Shown here piece by piece: positions 63,794 through 64,000 of a DNA stretch of 64,000 bases; the first letter of the stretch is position 1; each line of letters starts with the position of its first letter. Source of the DNA: Acidimicrobiia bacterium (GTDB lineage: Bacteria > Actinomycetota > Acidimicrobiia > Acidimicrobiales > Bin134). The position numbers and the translations under genes are program-made. The stretch covers positions 60,922-124,921 of the forward strand of contig JAJDYE010000014.1 of NCBI GenBank assembly GCA_022822905.1. The letters run 5' to 3'. The notes beneath the pieces were generated by a model. That model was not told the origin of the DNA, ran no database searches, and saw only the letters and a list, made by a program, of their open reading frames with translations.

Positions 63794-63837
63794 AGGGTGG
63801 AAGCGAAAGCGTATAAGCGGCGTTTGCTGGAAATTAC

Positions 63838-64000
63838 TCAGGGGCCGTCGTTGGCGTTGACGTCCACGATGAGGTTGCCGTCGTCGTCCACCCACACCCC
63901 GAACTGGGTCAACCCCTCCCCGGTGGCGGAGTACACCAGCCCCGGATCGCAGGTGTCGATGAACAGCTTCCGGTCGGCGTCCCAATCCACCACGCAGTCG
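63838..64000 (-). CDS. C-terminal fragment of unknown protein, cut by window edge
   Basis: The last 53 codons read CVVDWDADRKLFIDTCDPG and end DDDGNLIVDVNANDGP. The pattern of a Cys followed by a TCxP strand and a V.DDDGNLIV strand recalls the end of some Rieske domains, but this is weak. The start lies outside the window. Confidence 0.5.
   Translation of the reverse strand, partial: DCVVDWDADRKLFIDTCDPGLVYSATGEGLTQFGVWVDDDGNLIVDVNANDGP

Overview
The window is high-GC actinobacterial DNA, most like the class Acidimicrobiia. This placement is my inference from gene content, not a database result. It rests on an F420-type LLM oxidoreductase, an actinobacterial PcrA, GTG and TTG starts, short gene overlaps, fused ABC transporter subunits, several PhyH dioxygenases and VapBC pairs. 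No rRNA, CRISPR array, integrase or intact insertion sequence was seen. One tRNA-Arg(ACG) is present.

Region 1 (1-11900) is a catabolic front end. It holds an MBL-fold hydrolase (cut by the window edge), a type I sulfatase with a truncated second sulfatase start, a VanA-like Rieske demethylase, a NodD-like LysR regulator, an oligopeptide/glycoside-type ABC importer and a GH1 glycosidase. Region 2 (11902-21779) is the best-supported pathway: a complete protocatechuate 4,5-cleavage (lig) regulon plus pobA in four transcription units. Order is metE-like/ligC (minus), ligU(galD)/ligI/gntR (plus), dehydrogenase/ligK/ligJ (minus), ligA/ligB/pobA (plus). A GntR-type palindrome, TTGTCGACAA, sits in both divergent promoters. 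VanA (vanillate to protocatechuate) and PobA (4-hydroxybenzoate to protocatechuate) feed the ring-cleavage enzyme LigAB, and LigC, LigI, LigU, LigJ and LigK finish to pyruvate and oxaloacetate.

Region 3 (21800-29600) is mixed: a Liv-type binding lipoprotein, a Dabb-like protein, a PhyH enzyme, an orphan antitoxin, two VapBC pairs flanking a flavin monooxygenase with a probable 5' frameshift, a membrane protein and the tRNA. Region 4 (29600-45430) is a second catabolic locus: Rieske oxygenase, two amidohydrolases, CaiB-type CoA transferase, TetR, SDR, NTF2-like protein, P450 with [3Fe-4S] ferredoxin, and an unusual Liv transporter built from a LivH-LivM-LivG triple fusion and an MFS-LivF fusion. 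Its substrate is unknown.

Region 5 (45500-57216) holds a PhyH enzyme, a tyrosine phosphatase beside a broken binding-protein gene, an RpiR regulator with SDR and VOC genes, a NYN nuclease, ribosomal protein S1, an F420 oxidoreductase and PcrA helicase. Region 6 (57226-64000) is an accessory secretome island: a lipoprotein with a duplicated domain coupled to a secreted serine protease with a collagen-like linker, a decayed PcrA fragment, twin paralogous HTH regulators with leaderless-type promoters, a secreted phospholipase A2-like protein with a small membrane protein, and two identical 43-bp palindromic repeats, one upstream of each secreted enzyme.
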